The position numbers and the translations under genes are program-made. From IMG/VR virus record IMGVR_UViG_3300028034_000004, positions 1 through 56,448 of that record: a stretch of 56,448 nucleotides of DNA; one strand, written 5' to 3'. Positions 31,629 to 41,812 of the stretch are shown here, one piece after another (the stretch's first letter is position 1; each line of letters opens with the position of its first letter). Under the pieces are notes generated by a model. The model made no database searches, was not told where the DNA came from, and saw only the letters and a list, made by a program, of their open reading frames with translations. Origin of the DNA: a virus.

Positions 31629-33398
31629 TTATACACCTTCTTCTTTGGCTACCGAAACTTTAGGCACCATTGTTTGATAAGGTAATATTTTATATTCATC
31701 TTCGATCGGAATATATTCATCGGTGCTCCCTATACCGTTTGGCGATTGGCAACTAAATGAAATATTATAAGCCGATGAATCCATCATATTCCCATTGGAG
31801 AAGACCATTATTCTCCCCTCTTGATAATCTATTTGATAATCGATGTTCCTTTTAAATACTGTTATACCATCAGTTACAGTCTCGGTGTTATAGAGGATTT
31901 TAAAATATGGTAAATCTACATATGTATCATAATTACTATTAAATGAAATTGGATTATCCAAAGTTATATAAGGTGTATCCAACTCCAAAGTCATTGGCAA
32001 CTTTACTTTTTCTACATTTTCTGCATAAAGTGTACTTATGAGATCTGAAACCTCAAATATTCGCCGCATCGGTTCACCATAATTTGAATATTCACTACTC
32101 GCTCTTGTTTCATTATAATGATAATATTTGATAAAATAATTTATTTTTTCCTGTAATTCCAATTCTTCAATTTCTCCTCTATAATATATTATACCATAAA
32201 GGGGGAGCAATTCAAAGTGGCGAATTAGGGGATCTCCAACGGGCATTCGGTTCTTAGGATCATTAATAAACTTTTGCATTTGAGGTATCGCTGGACTTGC
32301 TAAAGCTCTAATTCTTATATCCGAGACCACATTTTCATAAGTAGTCCCCGTAAAATCTAAAATTGATTTTTGTCTTACGGAATTTTCAGTAAAGAGTGAT
32401 TGAATGAAATCAACTCCATTTATTGTACCAGTCACTTCACCATCGGAAGTTAATGCAGAAACTTCTAAAGCTCTAACAATAACCATATCTATAGGTTCAC
32501 CTTGGCTGTTTTTGGCGGTATATGTATGACCGTTTTCAAACATTTCCGTACCTAGATCGCCGATGCTAAAGCCAAAGTTAACAGTTGGATCTTCTGTTTT
32601 AGTTATGTCAAATTCATATTCTGCTAAGTCATTATTTTCAACCCAAATATCATGCATGTTACCTACTCGGTATTCTTTATTGTTGATTACTTCAATTTCT
32701 CTGCGCATTAATTCATCACCAGTTCTAATTGGAAAAATATTAATTATTGTGCTGGCAAATTTATTTTTTAAAACCGACTTAATGGCCGGTTCATTAGAAA
32801 GATTTCTGACTGATATGCTATCCTGCACTCTCTCATATGTTTTCTCGGGAGGTTCCACACCAGCTCCATTATTAAATCCATAAGGATTACTTATTTGCAC
32901 GGCTCTACTTTCTATAATAGGATTTAAACAGGTAGTTATAGCTTTCGGGTCTATATTATACTCATCAGATTTTTCTTCCGCTATAACCTCTAATTCGTGA
33001 TAATAATACATACCTTCAGAATAATTAGCCATTTCAGTTGAAGTTATTTGGGTGTCTTTGATTGCACTAAATCTTAAATCGTTATCGGTGGCAAAACCTG
33101 TGCCTTCTTTAACTGTTAAATCCGTCGGTGAATCAAAATAAACCCTAACCGCTCCTTGGGCATATTCTCCCGAAGAAACATCTACAAAAAAATTGCCAGC
33201 AAACATTTCTTGGTCGTCTTTTTCTAATTCATTGAAGTTTAAAAAGGATAACTTTTTTGGGAGATTGTCAATTTCTATTTTTATTGGCTCGTTAAGCTGC
33301 AAATATTTTTTGGTGAAAAGATCGTCAACTGTGTTGTTTAAGGTGACATCAACTCCTATGTCGTTTAAATCCCTTCTTACTTTTTCTTTAAAATCCAT
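31629..33398 (-). CDS. Baseplate wedge protein (J/gp6-like)
   Basis: 589 residues. The segment from about 85 to 200 follows the Baseplate_J pattern: a region of beta strands with NFFVDVSSGEYAQGAVRVYF, then GTGFATDNDLRFSAI, an NP-x-GF-NNGAGVE segment (ISNPYGFNNGAGVEPPEKTY), and the RVQDSISVRNLSNEPAI helix. Such proteins form the wedge ring of contractile tails (P2 gpJ, T4 gp6). The start ATG follows AGGAGG. Confidence 0.75.
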   Translation of the reverse strand: MDFKEKVRRDLNDIGVDVTLNNTVDDLFTKKYLQLNEPIKIEIDNLPKKLSFLNFNELEKDDQEMFAGNFFVDVSSGEYAQGAVRVYFDSPTDLTVKEGTGFATDNDLRFSAIKDTQITSTEMANYSEGMYYYHELEVIAEEKSDEYNIDPKAITTCLNPIIESRAVQISNPYGFNNGAGVEPPEKTYERVQDSISVRNLSNEPAIKSVLKNKFASTIINIFPIRTGDELMRREIEVINNKEYRVGNMHDIWVENNDLAEYEFDITKTEDPTVNFGFSIGDLGTEMFENGHTYTAKNSQGEPIDMVIVRALEVSALTSDGEVTGTINGVDFIQSLFTENSVRQKSILDFTGTTYENVVSDIRIRALASPAIPQMQKFINDPKNRMPVGDPLIRHFELLPLYGIIYYRGEIEELELQEKINYFIKYYHYNETRASSEYSNYGEPMRRIFEVSDLISTLYAENVEKVKLPMTLELDTPYITLDNPISFNSNYDTYVDLPYFKILYNTETVTDGITVFKRNIDYQIDYQEGRIMVFSNGNMMDSSAYNISFSCQSPNGIGSTDEYIPIEDEYKILPYQTMVPKVSVAKEEGV

Positions 33399-33400
33399 TA

Positions 33401-35167
33401 CTAAACCTCCTTGATATTTGTTTTAAATATTCTATTCATTTCTTCCATTTCTTCTATTTCATCTATTTTGTTTTGAATACCTTCTTTTAAAATTTCGGAT
33501 GTATCATTTTGTAGTCGGTGCTTTCTTTCATTTTCAACCATCACCATTTTTCTTATTTCGACGCCGATGCTTTTAGTGACATCGTTAGCTTCGTTTAAAC
33601 AGGCTAAATCATTTAATAACTGCTGGGTGGTGCTTGCATCTTCTTCATCTAAATCTAAAGCTCCACCAAAGTCGCCAGCTTCTATTAATTCACTCATGTG
33701 ATCTAACCCTAGATAATCAGCCATCATAACCACTCCCGAAACCATCGTTGTTGTTTCGTGAGTAATATTTAAGGCTTGCTCTAATGCATTAACCGGTGTC
33801 TCCTGTTCGAATGTATTTAACCTATTGACTATTATGTTTTTGAAACTTGTTGCAGCATTTAAAAATTCATTAAATACCTGCAGCAAATCTTTTGTGACCT
33901 CTCCCCCTTCTGATAATAATTGCAGGACGAGATAAACCTCGTTATATCTTTTCATTAGTTCACTCCAATAAGGGGCGGAAATTGTTGTGTATGCTTGAAT
34001 GACATCATCTATTAGTGGAGCATAAATATTTTCATAAGCTAACAAGGCGTTGCCGTCAGTCGACGTTATCTCATTTAACTTCTCAATAACAACTCCAATT
34101 AAATTGGACCATGTGCCTTTATTTAATTTAGAAAAATTGGCATTGAGCTCCCAATCATCAAAATTATTAGCTGAAACAGTTGATGCTATTAAAGGAAAAT
34201 CTACATCGATGGGTTGGGTTACTTTTGTTTGAATATAATCGTCTATAGCTTTTTTTAATGCATCTGAACCTTGATACCTGTTTAAATTTTTCATTAAAGG
34301 ATTAACACTATATGCCCAATCTTCAAACATCATTTTGTCTGCTGTATCTAAATTAGATATTGCTTCTCTAATTAATCTTAGACTTCCCATCATATCATTA
34401 ATCGAATCCTTAAAATTTTCACCAACTTCGTTAAAAAAATCAGATAAATTTTTGAATTCGCCAGAGGACGGTCCTGTTAATCTATCTACCGCCTCTTCTA
34501 TTTGTTCCCACAAATTCAAAAGTTTAACTAAATTTGATATGATACTCTCATTTTGAGGATCATCTAAAATATTTTTTGCATTTTCTAATTTATATTTTAA
34601 ATTATTGATGGTGTTAGCTGTTAAATCTTCAGTTATATTTTTGTTATAAATATCACTTTCTAATCTTATTAAAGTGGTTTTGACTTCTCCTATATCACGA
34701 CCTACCCTCGGTACATCATAGTTCATTAAATCATTCAATTCATACTGTTGCATTTCCTTAAAATTTTCAGCTGAAAGGTTAGTCCAATTATATGTTAATT
34801 CATTAATAATTTCTTCTAAGTATTGAATTAATATATCTATCGTCTCTAATTCACTTTGAAAAAACTCCTTTAAACGATTTACTTCTTTAACTAACACCGT
34901 TCCAAAAGCGCTAGGGTTTATCAAAGCTATATAAGAAATCGTATTTTTTAGTGTTTCAAATTCTAAATCATCACCTATCATATCCTCTATCTCACTGGCT
35001 CCAGCATCCATTAGAACACCAATTACAATATTTTTAACTTTACCCCAGGTGCCATTTTGTGACGCTTCAATTGTGGCATTTAATTGTTGCAGGTAATCTA
35101 AACTTTCTTTTTGATTATCTATCATACTTTGAAATTCTTTACTTGCATTTTCTAAAGAACAAGCCAT
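33401..35167 (-). CDS. Large helical tail protein, unknown
   Basis: 588 residues, nearly all helical with long acidic stretches (FQSELETIDILIQYLEEIIN; LGLDHMSELIEAGDFGGALD). No Cys-based motif, one mildly hydrophobic segment near residue 45 (IVIGVLMDAGASEI). It lies between the sigma factor and the J-like wedge in a dense tail operon, so a baseplate or tail-interior role is likely. Not recognised. Start ATG with GGGAGG upstream. Confidence 0.6.
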   Translation of the reverse strand: MACSLENASKEFQSMIDNQKESLDYLQQLNATIEASQNGTWGKVKNIVIGVLMDAGASEIEDMIGDDLEFETLKNTISYIALINPSAFGTVLVKEVNRLKEFFQSELETIDILIQYLEEIINELTYNWTNLSAENFKEMQQYELNDLMNYDVPRVGRDIGEVKTTLIRLESDIYNKNITEDLTANTINNLKYKLENAKNILDDPQNESIISNLVKLLNLWEQIEEAVDRLTGPSSGEFKNLSDFFNEVGENFKDSINDMMGSLRLIREAISNLDTADKMMFEDWAYSVNPLMKNLNRYQGSDALKKAIDDYIQTKVTQPIDVDFPLIASTVSANNFDDWELNANFSKLNKGTWSNLIGVVIEKLNEITSTDGNALLAYENIYAPLIDDVIQAYTTISAPYWSELMKRYNEVYLVLQLLSEGGEVTKDLLQVFNEFLNAATSFKNIIVNRLNTFEQETPVNALEQALNITHETTTMVSGVVMMADYLGLDHMSELIEAGDFGGALDLDEEDASTTQQLLNDLACLNEANDVTKSIGVEIRKMVMVENERKHRLQNDTSEILKEGIQNKIDEIEEMEEMNRIFKTNIKEV

Positions 35168-35179
35168 TTAAAAACCTCC

Positions 35180-35911
35180 CTATAAATATTTCTTAATCTT
35201 TTTCATTAACGATTTTCTTCTTCTAGACACTGTGGCTGGTGACACCCCGACTGCGTCGGCGACTTTCTTTGCTGAGTCTAATTTTGGTTTACCGCCAAAA
35301 CCAGTTAAATATTCGAAAATCAATCTTTCTTCACCGGTTAAAGTCTGATAAACCATCATTAAAGTATCCATTCTTTTTGGGTCCTCAGCCATATCAATGG
35401 AAAGTCCAGCTTCCATTAAATTAGAACCTGTTAATTCTTTCCTCAATTCTTTTTCCATACGCTGCACTTCGGCTAAATCCCAGTTCATTTCTTCTGCCAT
35501 TTCTTGAGCATTGGGTTCTCTACCTTTTCTGATTTCTAAGTCTTCTTTAGTTTTAACATAATTATCTATCTGGGTTGCTCTGTTTTGTGGTATTCTAGCG
35601 ACATCCTTATAATTTTTAACATAATTTCCAACAGATTTTAAATAGTTAGTTACAAATGTCGATAGTTTAGTTCCATAAGAAGGATCATATCTATCTATAG
35701 CTTCTTTAAATGCCTTACGACCTTCACTTTCGACGGCAACCATTGGTATTCCATAATTTCTATAGTTGTTAGTCTTATTGTGGATAATTCCTTTCATTTC
35801 TTGATACAATTCTCTAGCTTTCTGTTTGGCCATGTATTCGTTGCCGGCATCTTTTGCTCTTTTATATTCTCTCCAAATTTTTAAATCTTTATCGCTTTGA
35901 TTAATTGGCAT
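35180..35911 (-). CDS. RNA polymerase sigma factor inside the baseplate operon
   Basis: 243 residues from ATG 35911, which has AAGGAGGG upstream; a longer frame to 35950 lacks a ribosome site. Residues about 65-115 match sigma region 2 (GRKAFKEAIDRYDPSYGTKL then STFVTNYLKSVGNYVKNY and VARIPQNR). Residues about 135-160 match region 3 (GREPNAQEMAEEMNWDLAEV). Residues about 190-243 are a region 4 helix-turn-helix (LTGEERLIFEYLTGFGG; KKVADAVGVSPATVSRRRKS). It presumably directs late transcription with the fused phage polymerase or the host enzyme. The setting between the hub and other tail genes is unusual; it would be co-expressed with its own regulon. Confidence 0.88.
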   Translation of the reverse strand: MPINQSDKDLKIWREYKRAKDAGNEYMAKQKARELYQEMKGIIHNKTNNYRNYGIPMVAVESEGRKAFKEAIDRYDPSYGTKLSTFVTNYLKSVGNYVKNYKDVARIPQNRATQIDNYVKTKEDLEIRKGREPNAQEMAEEMNWDLAEVQRMEKELRKELTGSNLMEAGLSIDMAEDPKRMDTLMMVYQTLTGEERLIFEYLTGFGGKPKLDSAKKVADAVGVSPATVSRRRKSLMKKIKKYL

Positions 35912-37679
35912 TGTTACCCTCCTTAGCAAACTTTCTCGGGGAAGTCTCATCCATTCTTCCTTTCAACGCTTTAACAGCATTTCTCCTTTGAATTGACACT
36001 GTTTCAGTGATGTCGTTCCCATCAACAGTTCTAGTTGTTTTCAAACTAATATCATAAGGTCCGCCGTATAGTTCCCCATCTCGCATTGTAATGTCTAAAG
36101 CATCTCTATATTCTGTAAATGTTGCTATCTCTCTTTTAAAGTTATTTTGGAATGTTATTCTATCGGTTGTACTATAATAATCTCTTTGTAGTTCTTCGAT
36201 GTTTTCTTTCATAGATACCATGTTCTCACTATCTAAACTTATCTTAGTTTCATACTTATCGAAAGCCCCACCCACATCCATATGTTCCTGATAAGTATTT
36301 TGAATCTCATTTACACCGAACTGGTCGATCGAGTACCATCCTGCAAGCTGTGGAAATTTCTCATTGAATGGTCTAACATGACTCATTGTTAGAGTTGTTG
36401 TTGCATAACCACTGCTCGGGTTAATGTTATGACTTGCAGCCACTAAATATCCAACTAGAGGTATTTCCTTATCGAGTATCAATGCAGGGAACCCGGGAAG
36501 TATATCTGGTTTAAATGCGACCTCCACGCTTAATGGAACTGTTTTATATTTTTCTTTGTAGTATAAATAATTAGTAAAACTTGATTTACTCTTTACCTGT
36601 TGTTCCCAACTACCTTCTGTAAACCCAATAGCGAGCGTTTGGGATAAAGGCAGAGTAGTCTGATAAGGAATAATCCCCTTAAATTTTTCTTCGTCTGTAA
36701 TTGTACTTCCAATGCCATTTTCTGCATCGAAATTTTCTAGTATTTCAGCCGGAGAATAATATCCAGCTGACTTAGTCCCTATTATATCATCTACCAATCT
36801 ATATCTTGTTGGTATTTGGGTTTCGTCTTTTTGATAATTAAAAGAAGTATTCTCGTCCGGGAACACTACATTGCACGCTGGTGGTGTAGTAAATTGCAAA
36901 TTGGGCTTCATCACATAAGAATTCAAGGGATCGCTTTTTGTCATTCCAGGTATTGGCTTTATGTCGTATTGAATAATTTGGGCTACAGAATAAATTAAAT
37001 CAATCACCCTTGTCATTGTTGAGGACTCATTTAAAATTTCACTATAAATATTTTGAATAACTTCGAGTGAGAAAACAGTTTCGGTCAAATCATTTTCTAT
37101 GATATTGAATCGTTCTTTTCCTATTTTGTACTTAGGCACATATTCATCTAAGAAAGCATTTCCACCCATTAAGGTTTCCAATACATGTGTTATGGAGTCG
37201 GTTATAGGTTGACCTTTTCCAAAAGATTCGATAAATTCCGCCATAACCTCTAAACCACCACTAGAAGCCATTTCGGTTTCCTCATATTCTTTGTTTTCAA
37301 ACCTTGAGTCACCATAAAAGACAGATTCTTTTGGTCCATAAACACTGGAGGCATTCATGAAGTCATATATTCTGGCATTATCCATAAACCATTTTACATC
37401 TTTAAACTTTAAAGTCACTGTTCTATCTTTAGGTCTTTTAGAATAACCGTTACCTATGTAAACTCCTTCGCACAGCATTTTCCATTCATCAGTTTTTTTC
37501 TCCTTGTAGACCATCAAACCATTGGTATTTTGTTTTAAATCGAACGCTTCGTGGTAAGGTGGAATATTGATATTAAAGGTAGTTGTATCATTGTGAGATA
37601 TAGTAACTGATCTAAATGGTATTTCTATTCCTTCTAGATATAATTTAAATGATAATCTTTTGAGCTGATAATTATCCAA
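35901..37679 (-). CDS. Baseplate hub protein (gp27/gpD-like candidate)
   Basis: 592 residues from TTG 37679 with GGAGGAGG upstream. Beta-rich N-terminus (LSFKLYLEGIEIPFRSVTIS; YKEKKTDEWKMLCEGVYIGN) and a long central domain with the phrase VPLSVEVAFKPDILPGFPAL then LDKEIPLVGYLVAASHNINP, which resembles the carbohydrate-module-like part of hub proteins of contractile tails. It would form the trimeric hub that joins tube and spike. The start overlaps the upstream stop. Confidence 0.6.
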   Translation of the reverse strand: MDNYQLKRLSFKLYLEGIEIPFRSVTISHNDTTTFNINIPPYHEAFDLKQNTNGLMVYKEKKTDEWKMLCEGVYIGNGYSKRPKDRTVTLKFKDVKWFMDNARIYDFMNASSVYGPKESVFYGDSRFENKEYEETEMASSGGLEVMAEFIESFGKGQPITDSITHVLETLMGGNAFLDEYVPKYKIGKERFNIIENDLTETVFSLEVIQNIYSEILNESSTMTRVIDLIYSVAQIIQYDIKPIPGMTKSDPLNSYVMKPNLQFTTPPACNVVFPDENTSFNYQKDETQIPTRYRLVDDIIGTKSAGYYSPAEILENFDAENGIGSTITDEEKFKGIIPYQTTLPLSQTLAIGFTEGSWEQQVKSKSSFTNYLYYKEKYKTVPLSVEVAFKPDILPGFPALILDKEIPLVGYLVAASHNINPSSGYATTTLTMSHVRPFNEKFPQLAGWYSIDQFGVNEIQNTYQEHMDVGGAFDKYETKISLDSENMVSMKENIEELQRDYYSTTDRITFQNNFKREIATFTEYRDALDITMRDGELYGGPYDISLKTTRTVDGNDITETVSIQRRNAVKALKGRMDETSPRKFAKEGNNAN

Positions 37680-38220
37680 CTGCTGTCCTCCTCCTTTTTT
37701 TTATCACAAAAAATTTAAACGAAACACCAACAACCTTATCATTTTGCGAGTTCTTATCGTAATTCATATTGTACCAGATACCTTTAATTCTTTTATTCGA
37801 ATATATAATAGTCATTTCCATTTCATAATCTAATATAGTGTGCGGTCTGGCAAAGTCGTAGAACTTCTCATAATACTCTAGATCGTTAGTGTTCTCACCT
37901 AACATGTTCTCCTTACCGTCTAAAACGTTAAGCTGATACTGGTGTGTTTCTGCCCCTTCTCCAAAGGCGAAGAACATCGGGTGTTCGTTGGATTCTATAA
38001 CTTGTGTTCTATCTAAGTTATTTTCTGAAATTCTTTGGATATAGAACTTATCTAATTCTATTTCGTAAGGTCCATTTGGTGGAATTTCCCCGTTTTTTAA
38101 TCTTAATAATTCATCAATAATTTTTCTATCAAAATCATTTCTAACATTTTCAATCTTATCATTAGGAATAACTAATTTTATTTTTGCTTTCTCACCTTTA
38201 TTGTTTGAAGTACCTCTCAA
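37672..38220 (-). CDS. Tail protein, unknown
   Basis: 182 residues from TTG 38220, six bases after AGAGGTG (a GTG three codons earlier overlaps the ribosome site). Beta-rich with aromatic patches (NEHPMFFAFGEGAETHQYQL) and a basic tail (KKRRRTAVG). First gene after the terminator/promoter junction at 38241-38292, so it heads the baseplate operon. A tail-completion or tube-initiator role is possible. Confidence 0.6.
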   Translation of the reverse strand: MRGTSNNKGEKAKIKLVIPNDKIENVRNDFDRKIIDELLRLKNGEIPPNGPYEIELDKFYIQRISENNLDRTQVIESNEHPMFFAFGEGAETHQYQLNVLDGKENMLGENTNDLEYYEKFYDFARPHTILDYEMEMTIIYSNKRIKGIWYNMNYDKNSQNDKVVGVSFKFFVIKKRRRTAVG

Positions 38221-38240
38221 TGCGATCACCTCTTTTTTTA

Positions 38241-38269
38241 ATTATATCATTACTAATAAAATAAAACAA
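38241..38269 (-). promoter_or_regulatory. Sigma-70-like promoter for the baseplate operon
   Basis: On the minus strand TTGTTT (38269-38264) and TATAAT (38246-38241) are separated by 17 bases. It sits between the tape-measure terminator and the first baseplate gene. Confidence 0.65.
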
Positions 38270-38274
38270 AAAAA

Positions 38275-38292
38275 AGACCCCCGAAGGGGTCT
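38275..38292 (-). terminator. Rho-independent terminator with UUCG loop
   Basis: On the minus strand AGACCCC-TTCG-GGGGTCT is followed by a run of eight T. The UUCG loop closed by C-G makes a very stable hairpin. It ends the capsid-to-tape-measure transcript. Confidence 0.92.
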
Positions 38293-38297
38293 AAGAA

Positions 38298-41200
38298 TTA
38301 GTTTTCTATGTTTAGGTTCCAAGCTCCGGTATTTAAATTGTTGTAATCTAACCCTTGCTCTATATGTCTATCTAAACCATCTATTGAACTTTCTAACCTT
38401 GATAATGTTTCGTTAACTTCGCCATTAGTTCTTATTATATCCTCATGACTTTTTAGTAACCCTTCTTTGATTACTTCTTCCCATTTTTCAATCCAATCAT
38501 CTTCAGATGCCATATGGTAGGAAGTTTGCCCTTCTTCTACGACTGTGCTTATGAATTCATCAGTTAAAAGTTCATTTAGAAAGGTGTTAAACTGATTAGT
38601 TGTCATGTTTTCTGTGCCAGATAAATCCTGATCTCTAAAAAGAGCGTTACCTTCTAATTCTTTCATCACTTCTTCTCTTGACATTTTACCTGATGTGTAA
38701 TCAAGCCCAGTCGATAAAATAAACTTTTGGTTATCATTTTCTAATGATGATATAAGATCTCTATCAGTTAAACCGTTAGCTGCTGCTTGGTTATCGTACA
38801 ACGACATTATTTCACTTTCTAAGCTGTTATCGGTTTCGGTTATACCTTTTAAAACTTCACCGGCTCGTTTATTACCTCTTGCCATCTGATAAGCATAATC
38901 ACCAGTAAACATTCCTTCGAATATCTCATTAGCATTAATGGCGTGCATTCCACCGCTGTATTCATTTTGGCCTTCAAGGAATTTCATAACGTTCCTGGCA
39001 ACGTTGTCTTTTTGGCGTTGTACTACCTTATCATTTGCTACAGCCGTTGGTGAAAGGTTGCTCATTGCATCGTCATACATACCTTGAGCTTTACCCACAA
39101 GAGACATAAACACTTCTGTCTGTTCGTCAGAATAACCTAGAAAGTCTTTTGCATATTCTTCATATGTATACTGTTGTTCTACCCCATCTTCGCCGGTTAC
39201 TGTTACTTTGTCCGATCCTAAATTTTCAGCAAGTGTGACTGCTGTATTATCTTTAAAACCTTCAGTGAATATATCGGCAGCGGTAGTACCTCTATCTTGC
39301 ATCCAGTTGTAATTTGAAGCACCTTGACCGAGATATGCGGCCAATCTATGTTGGGCCATTACATTTAAATTTTCTCTTTTGTCTCTGAAGTTTTGGGGGT
39401 TCTGATTCAAAGCGTCATTGAATTCGCTCTGCCATTGAGTATCATTACCTGCAATAAACCTGTTGATATCTTGACTGACGCCACCTGCTAAGGATTGTAT
39501 CCCTTCGGTAGATAAATCTAAATCTAAATTAGCTTCCCTTAAATCGAATTCACCGACGGTCCTGACATCCTTTACTTGTTCATTCCAAAATTCCAAAAGA
39601 CCTGCTTTGATGTTATTATATGTTGAACTTACACCAGTTACTTCATCAATTCCTTGTCCGGTTTTGGCAAACCAATTGCTTATTCTTTCCATAACACCAG
39701 ACAAAGAACGTCTTTCTAATTTATCTTCTCTTAATTGTTGCTGTAAAGTTCTTCTAGTTAATTCATTCTGATCTATTACACCGGAAGATTTTATTGCCCC
39801 GGCGATAACTTCTCTCATTTTTTTATCTTCAAGACCTAAGTTTTTCAAGGTGTTTTCAATATCAAAACCTGCACCTTCTAATCCGGTTGTTTCTTGGAAG
39901 CCTTCAATCATACGGCTCATAACCTGTATGAATTCTGGCCCCTCTAACTTTTCAAAATAATTGGCTGCGTTAGTATAATACTCGGCTCTCATCTCTTTAT
40001 TGTTAGCGACTAAACTTGAACCTCTTCCCATAGCTTCTTTTAAAGACATATCTCCAGAAACCATTCTGTCTAACTGTTCTTGATTTATTTCCCCGTCTCC
40101 GTTCAATAAACCAAATAAAGCAGTCTGGAATTCTCCTTTTTGGGTCAAGCTCATCAAAAATTGAGAAGCTCCTGCCGCAGCACCTTCTCTGCCCCCGACT
40201 TCTTGGATGTTCTCTAAGTAAGCTTGGCGTTCATCGCCGCTTAAATTTTGTATTTCTTCTTCAATTGCCAAGGTAGTCATTGTGGAAGTGTCATAACCTA
40301 GTTGTCTACCTAAACCTAACTGTCTGGCTGTTTGAGCCCCTTGCGACCCCATCTGAACTATTTCTCTACCTGTGTAACCAGTCATTCTACCTATAGCATC
40401 ACTCTGTAATAACATTTCGGTTTGGTCGGCGGTTGTATAAAAACCAGACCGTTGCATTTCCCCTAACATTTCAGCCGACTCTTTTAAAGTGGTCTCATAA
40501 ATTCTAGAAATATCTCTCAAGGAACCTGTAACTTTCTCGAATTTATCCTGGAATTCTTCAGCACCTCTGACGTTGTACATCAGATCACCTTCAGTCATTC
40601 CAGCCAAAACTTCATCTAAATCTCCTTGTCGCATATAAAGATTATCTGCCATTTCACCTCTAGTTGCTTGAGCTAATTCAGCTGAATCTCTATAATTTAA
40701 ACCTCTGCCGGTTACAGCATTAGTTGCCATGCCAGGGGTGAATCTATAACTCATCTCCTGGATTGCAGTTTCTGCTTGCCTTTGGTATGCTATCTGATCT
40801 GTGAAATTATCGGCTAATTTTTGAGTTGCTATTGCCCCAGCCATTGGTAAAGCCAGCCCACCAGCAAAACCACCTATAGCCCCTAATGCAGAACCAGCGC
40901 CACCCCCAACAAAATTCAAACCTGTAGCAGCTAAAGAACCAGCCCCGCTCATCCCTATCGAGGACAATCCGGCATTTGCTAAAGTTCCTGCTGCACTAAA
41001 AGCACCAGTACCAATTGCGCTTCCAGCCGCAGAACCAATCCCGCTTGCTGCACTACCTAAAGCTCCAGCTATGCCCATTTTACTTAAAAGCATACCTCCA
41101 CCTAAAGTAGCTGCTGTAGTACCTATTCCAGCCATGGCACCAAAACCACCAGCGGTAGCTTCATTTACAGCTTGGTTGGCTAAATCATAACTCCTTCGTC

Positions 41201-41480
41201 CGGGGTTGTAAGCTCTGCCGTAAGCATCTTGCGAAGCTGACATTTCCCCGAAGGTATAACCGACATCATCATAAACATTCCCTATAGTTTGGGAAGCTGC
41301 AGAAGCAGCAGACATACCTACAGATGAGTTGGCAAATCGATATGCTCCATATCCAACTCCAGCAAAGGCTCCAATTTGTCCTATTTTCTCCAACATTTTT
41401 TTATTTAATAATTTACTTGCAAGTGATTCGGCAGCGTTTTCTACATCGTCGCCAAAATCCCCTCTGAATATATTCTCCAA
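38298..41480 (-). CDS. Tail tape-measure protein
   Basis: 1,060 residues from TTG 41480, preceded by AAGGGGGTG; the largest structural gene and in the usual place after the tail-assembly chaperones. Residues about 30-230 are strongly Gly/Ala-rich and hydrophobic (GTTAATLGGGMLLSKMGIAG; GSAASGIGSAAGSAIGTGAF), as in tape-measure proteins that cross the host membrane. The rest is charged helical sequence. It sets tail length and guides DNA. No lytic transglycosylase or peptidase motif is visible. Confidence 0.8.
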   Translation of the reverse strand: MENIFRGDFGDDVENAAESLASKLLNKKMLEKIGQIGAFAGVGYGAYRFANSSVGMSAASAASQTIGNVYDDVGYTFGEMSASQDAYGRAYNPGRRSYDLANQAVNEATAGGFGAMAGIGTTAATLGGGMLLSKMGIAGALGSAASGIGSAAGSAIGTGAFSAAGTLANAGLSSIGMSGAGSLAATGLNFVGGGAGSALGAIGGFAGGLALPMAGAIATQKLADNFTDQIAYQRQAETAIQEMSYRFTPGMATNAVTGRGLNYRDSAELAQATRGEMADNLYMRQGDLDEVLAGMTEGDLMYNVRGAEEFQDKFEKVTGSLRDISRIYETTLKESAEMLGEMQRSGFYTTADQTEMLLQSDAIGRMTGYTGREIVQMGSQGAQTARQLGLGRQLGYDTSTMTTLAIEEEIQNLSGDERQAYLENIQEVGGREGAAAGASQFLMSLTQKGEFQTALFGLLNGDGEINQEQLDRMVSGDMSLKEAMGRGSSLVANNKEMRAEYYTNAANYFEKLEGPEFIQVMSRMIEGFQETTGLEGAGFDIENTLKNLGLEDKKMREVIAGAIKSSGVIDQNELTRRTLQQQLREDKLERRSLSGVMERISNWFAKTGQGIDEVTGVSSTYNNIKAGLLEFWNEQVKDVRTVGEFDLREANLDLDLSTEGIQSLAGGVSQDINRFIAGNDTQWQSEFNDALNQNPQNFRDKRENLNVMAQHRLAAYLGQGASNYNWMQDRGTTAADIFTEGFKDNTAVTLAENLGSDKVTVTGEDGVEQQYTYEEYAKDFLGYSDEQTEVFMSLVGKAQGMYDDAMSNLSPTAVANDKVVQRQKDNVARNVMKFLEGQNEYSGGMHAINANEIFEGMFTGDYAYQMARGNKRAGEVLKGITETDNSLESEIMSLYDNQAAANGLTDRDLISSLENDNQKFILSTGLDYTSGKMSREEVMKELEGNALFRDQDLSGTENMTTNQFNTFLNELLTDEFISTVVEEGQTSYHMASEDDWIEKWEEVIKEGLLKSHEDIIRTNGEVNETLSRLESSIDGLDRHIEQGLDYNNLNTGAWNLNIEN

Positions 41481-41497
41481 AGGTACACCCCCTTGGG

Positions 41498-41812
41498 TTA
41501 ATTGTCCATTCTTTGATATTGACTTAAATCTATTTCATTACCTGCTAAATCTTCTAGTATCATTTTATTATTTTCCATAAACTCTTCCCGTTTTTCAGCA
41601 ACTTCTGGGAACATTTCTTCAACATATTTTTTAAGTGCTTCTTCAACTTTTCCACCTGCCGCAGCAACGATTTTAGCAACTTCATTTTTGAAATTTATTC
41701 TATTTTCTTTCCTCAACGCTGCAATCAGGTACGCCTCACGAAGGGAATTGTAATCAGGTTCTATACCTTTTAACCTTAATTGGGCTCTAGCCCAACCGTG
41801 AGACGTATTCAT
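41498..41812 (-). CDS. Tail-assembly chaperone, second part (frameshift-reached)
   Basis: 104 residues if started at its own ATG, which overlaps the upstream stop (TAATG). Helical (EALKKYVEEMFPEVAEKREE). It lies in the -1 frame relative to the gene at 41812-42543 and directly downstream of the slippery AAAAAAC, so it is probably made mainly as the tail of a fused G-T type product. The gene sits just before the tape measure, where such chaperones occur in many phages. No clear ribosome site of its own. Confidence 0.7.
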   Translation of the reverse strand: MNTSHGWARAQLRLKGIEPDYNSLREAYLIAALRKENRINFKNEVAKIVAAAGGKVEEALKKYVEEMFPEVAEKREEFMENNKMILEDLAGNEIDLSQYQRMDN

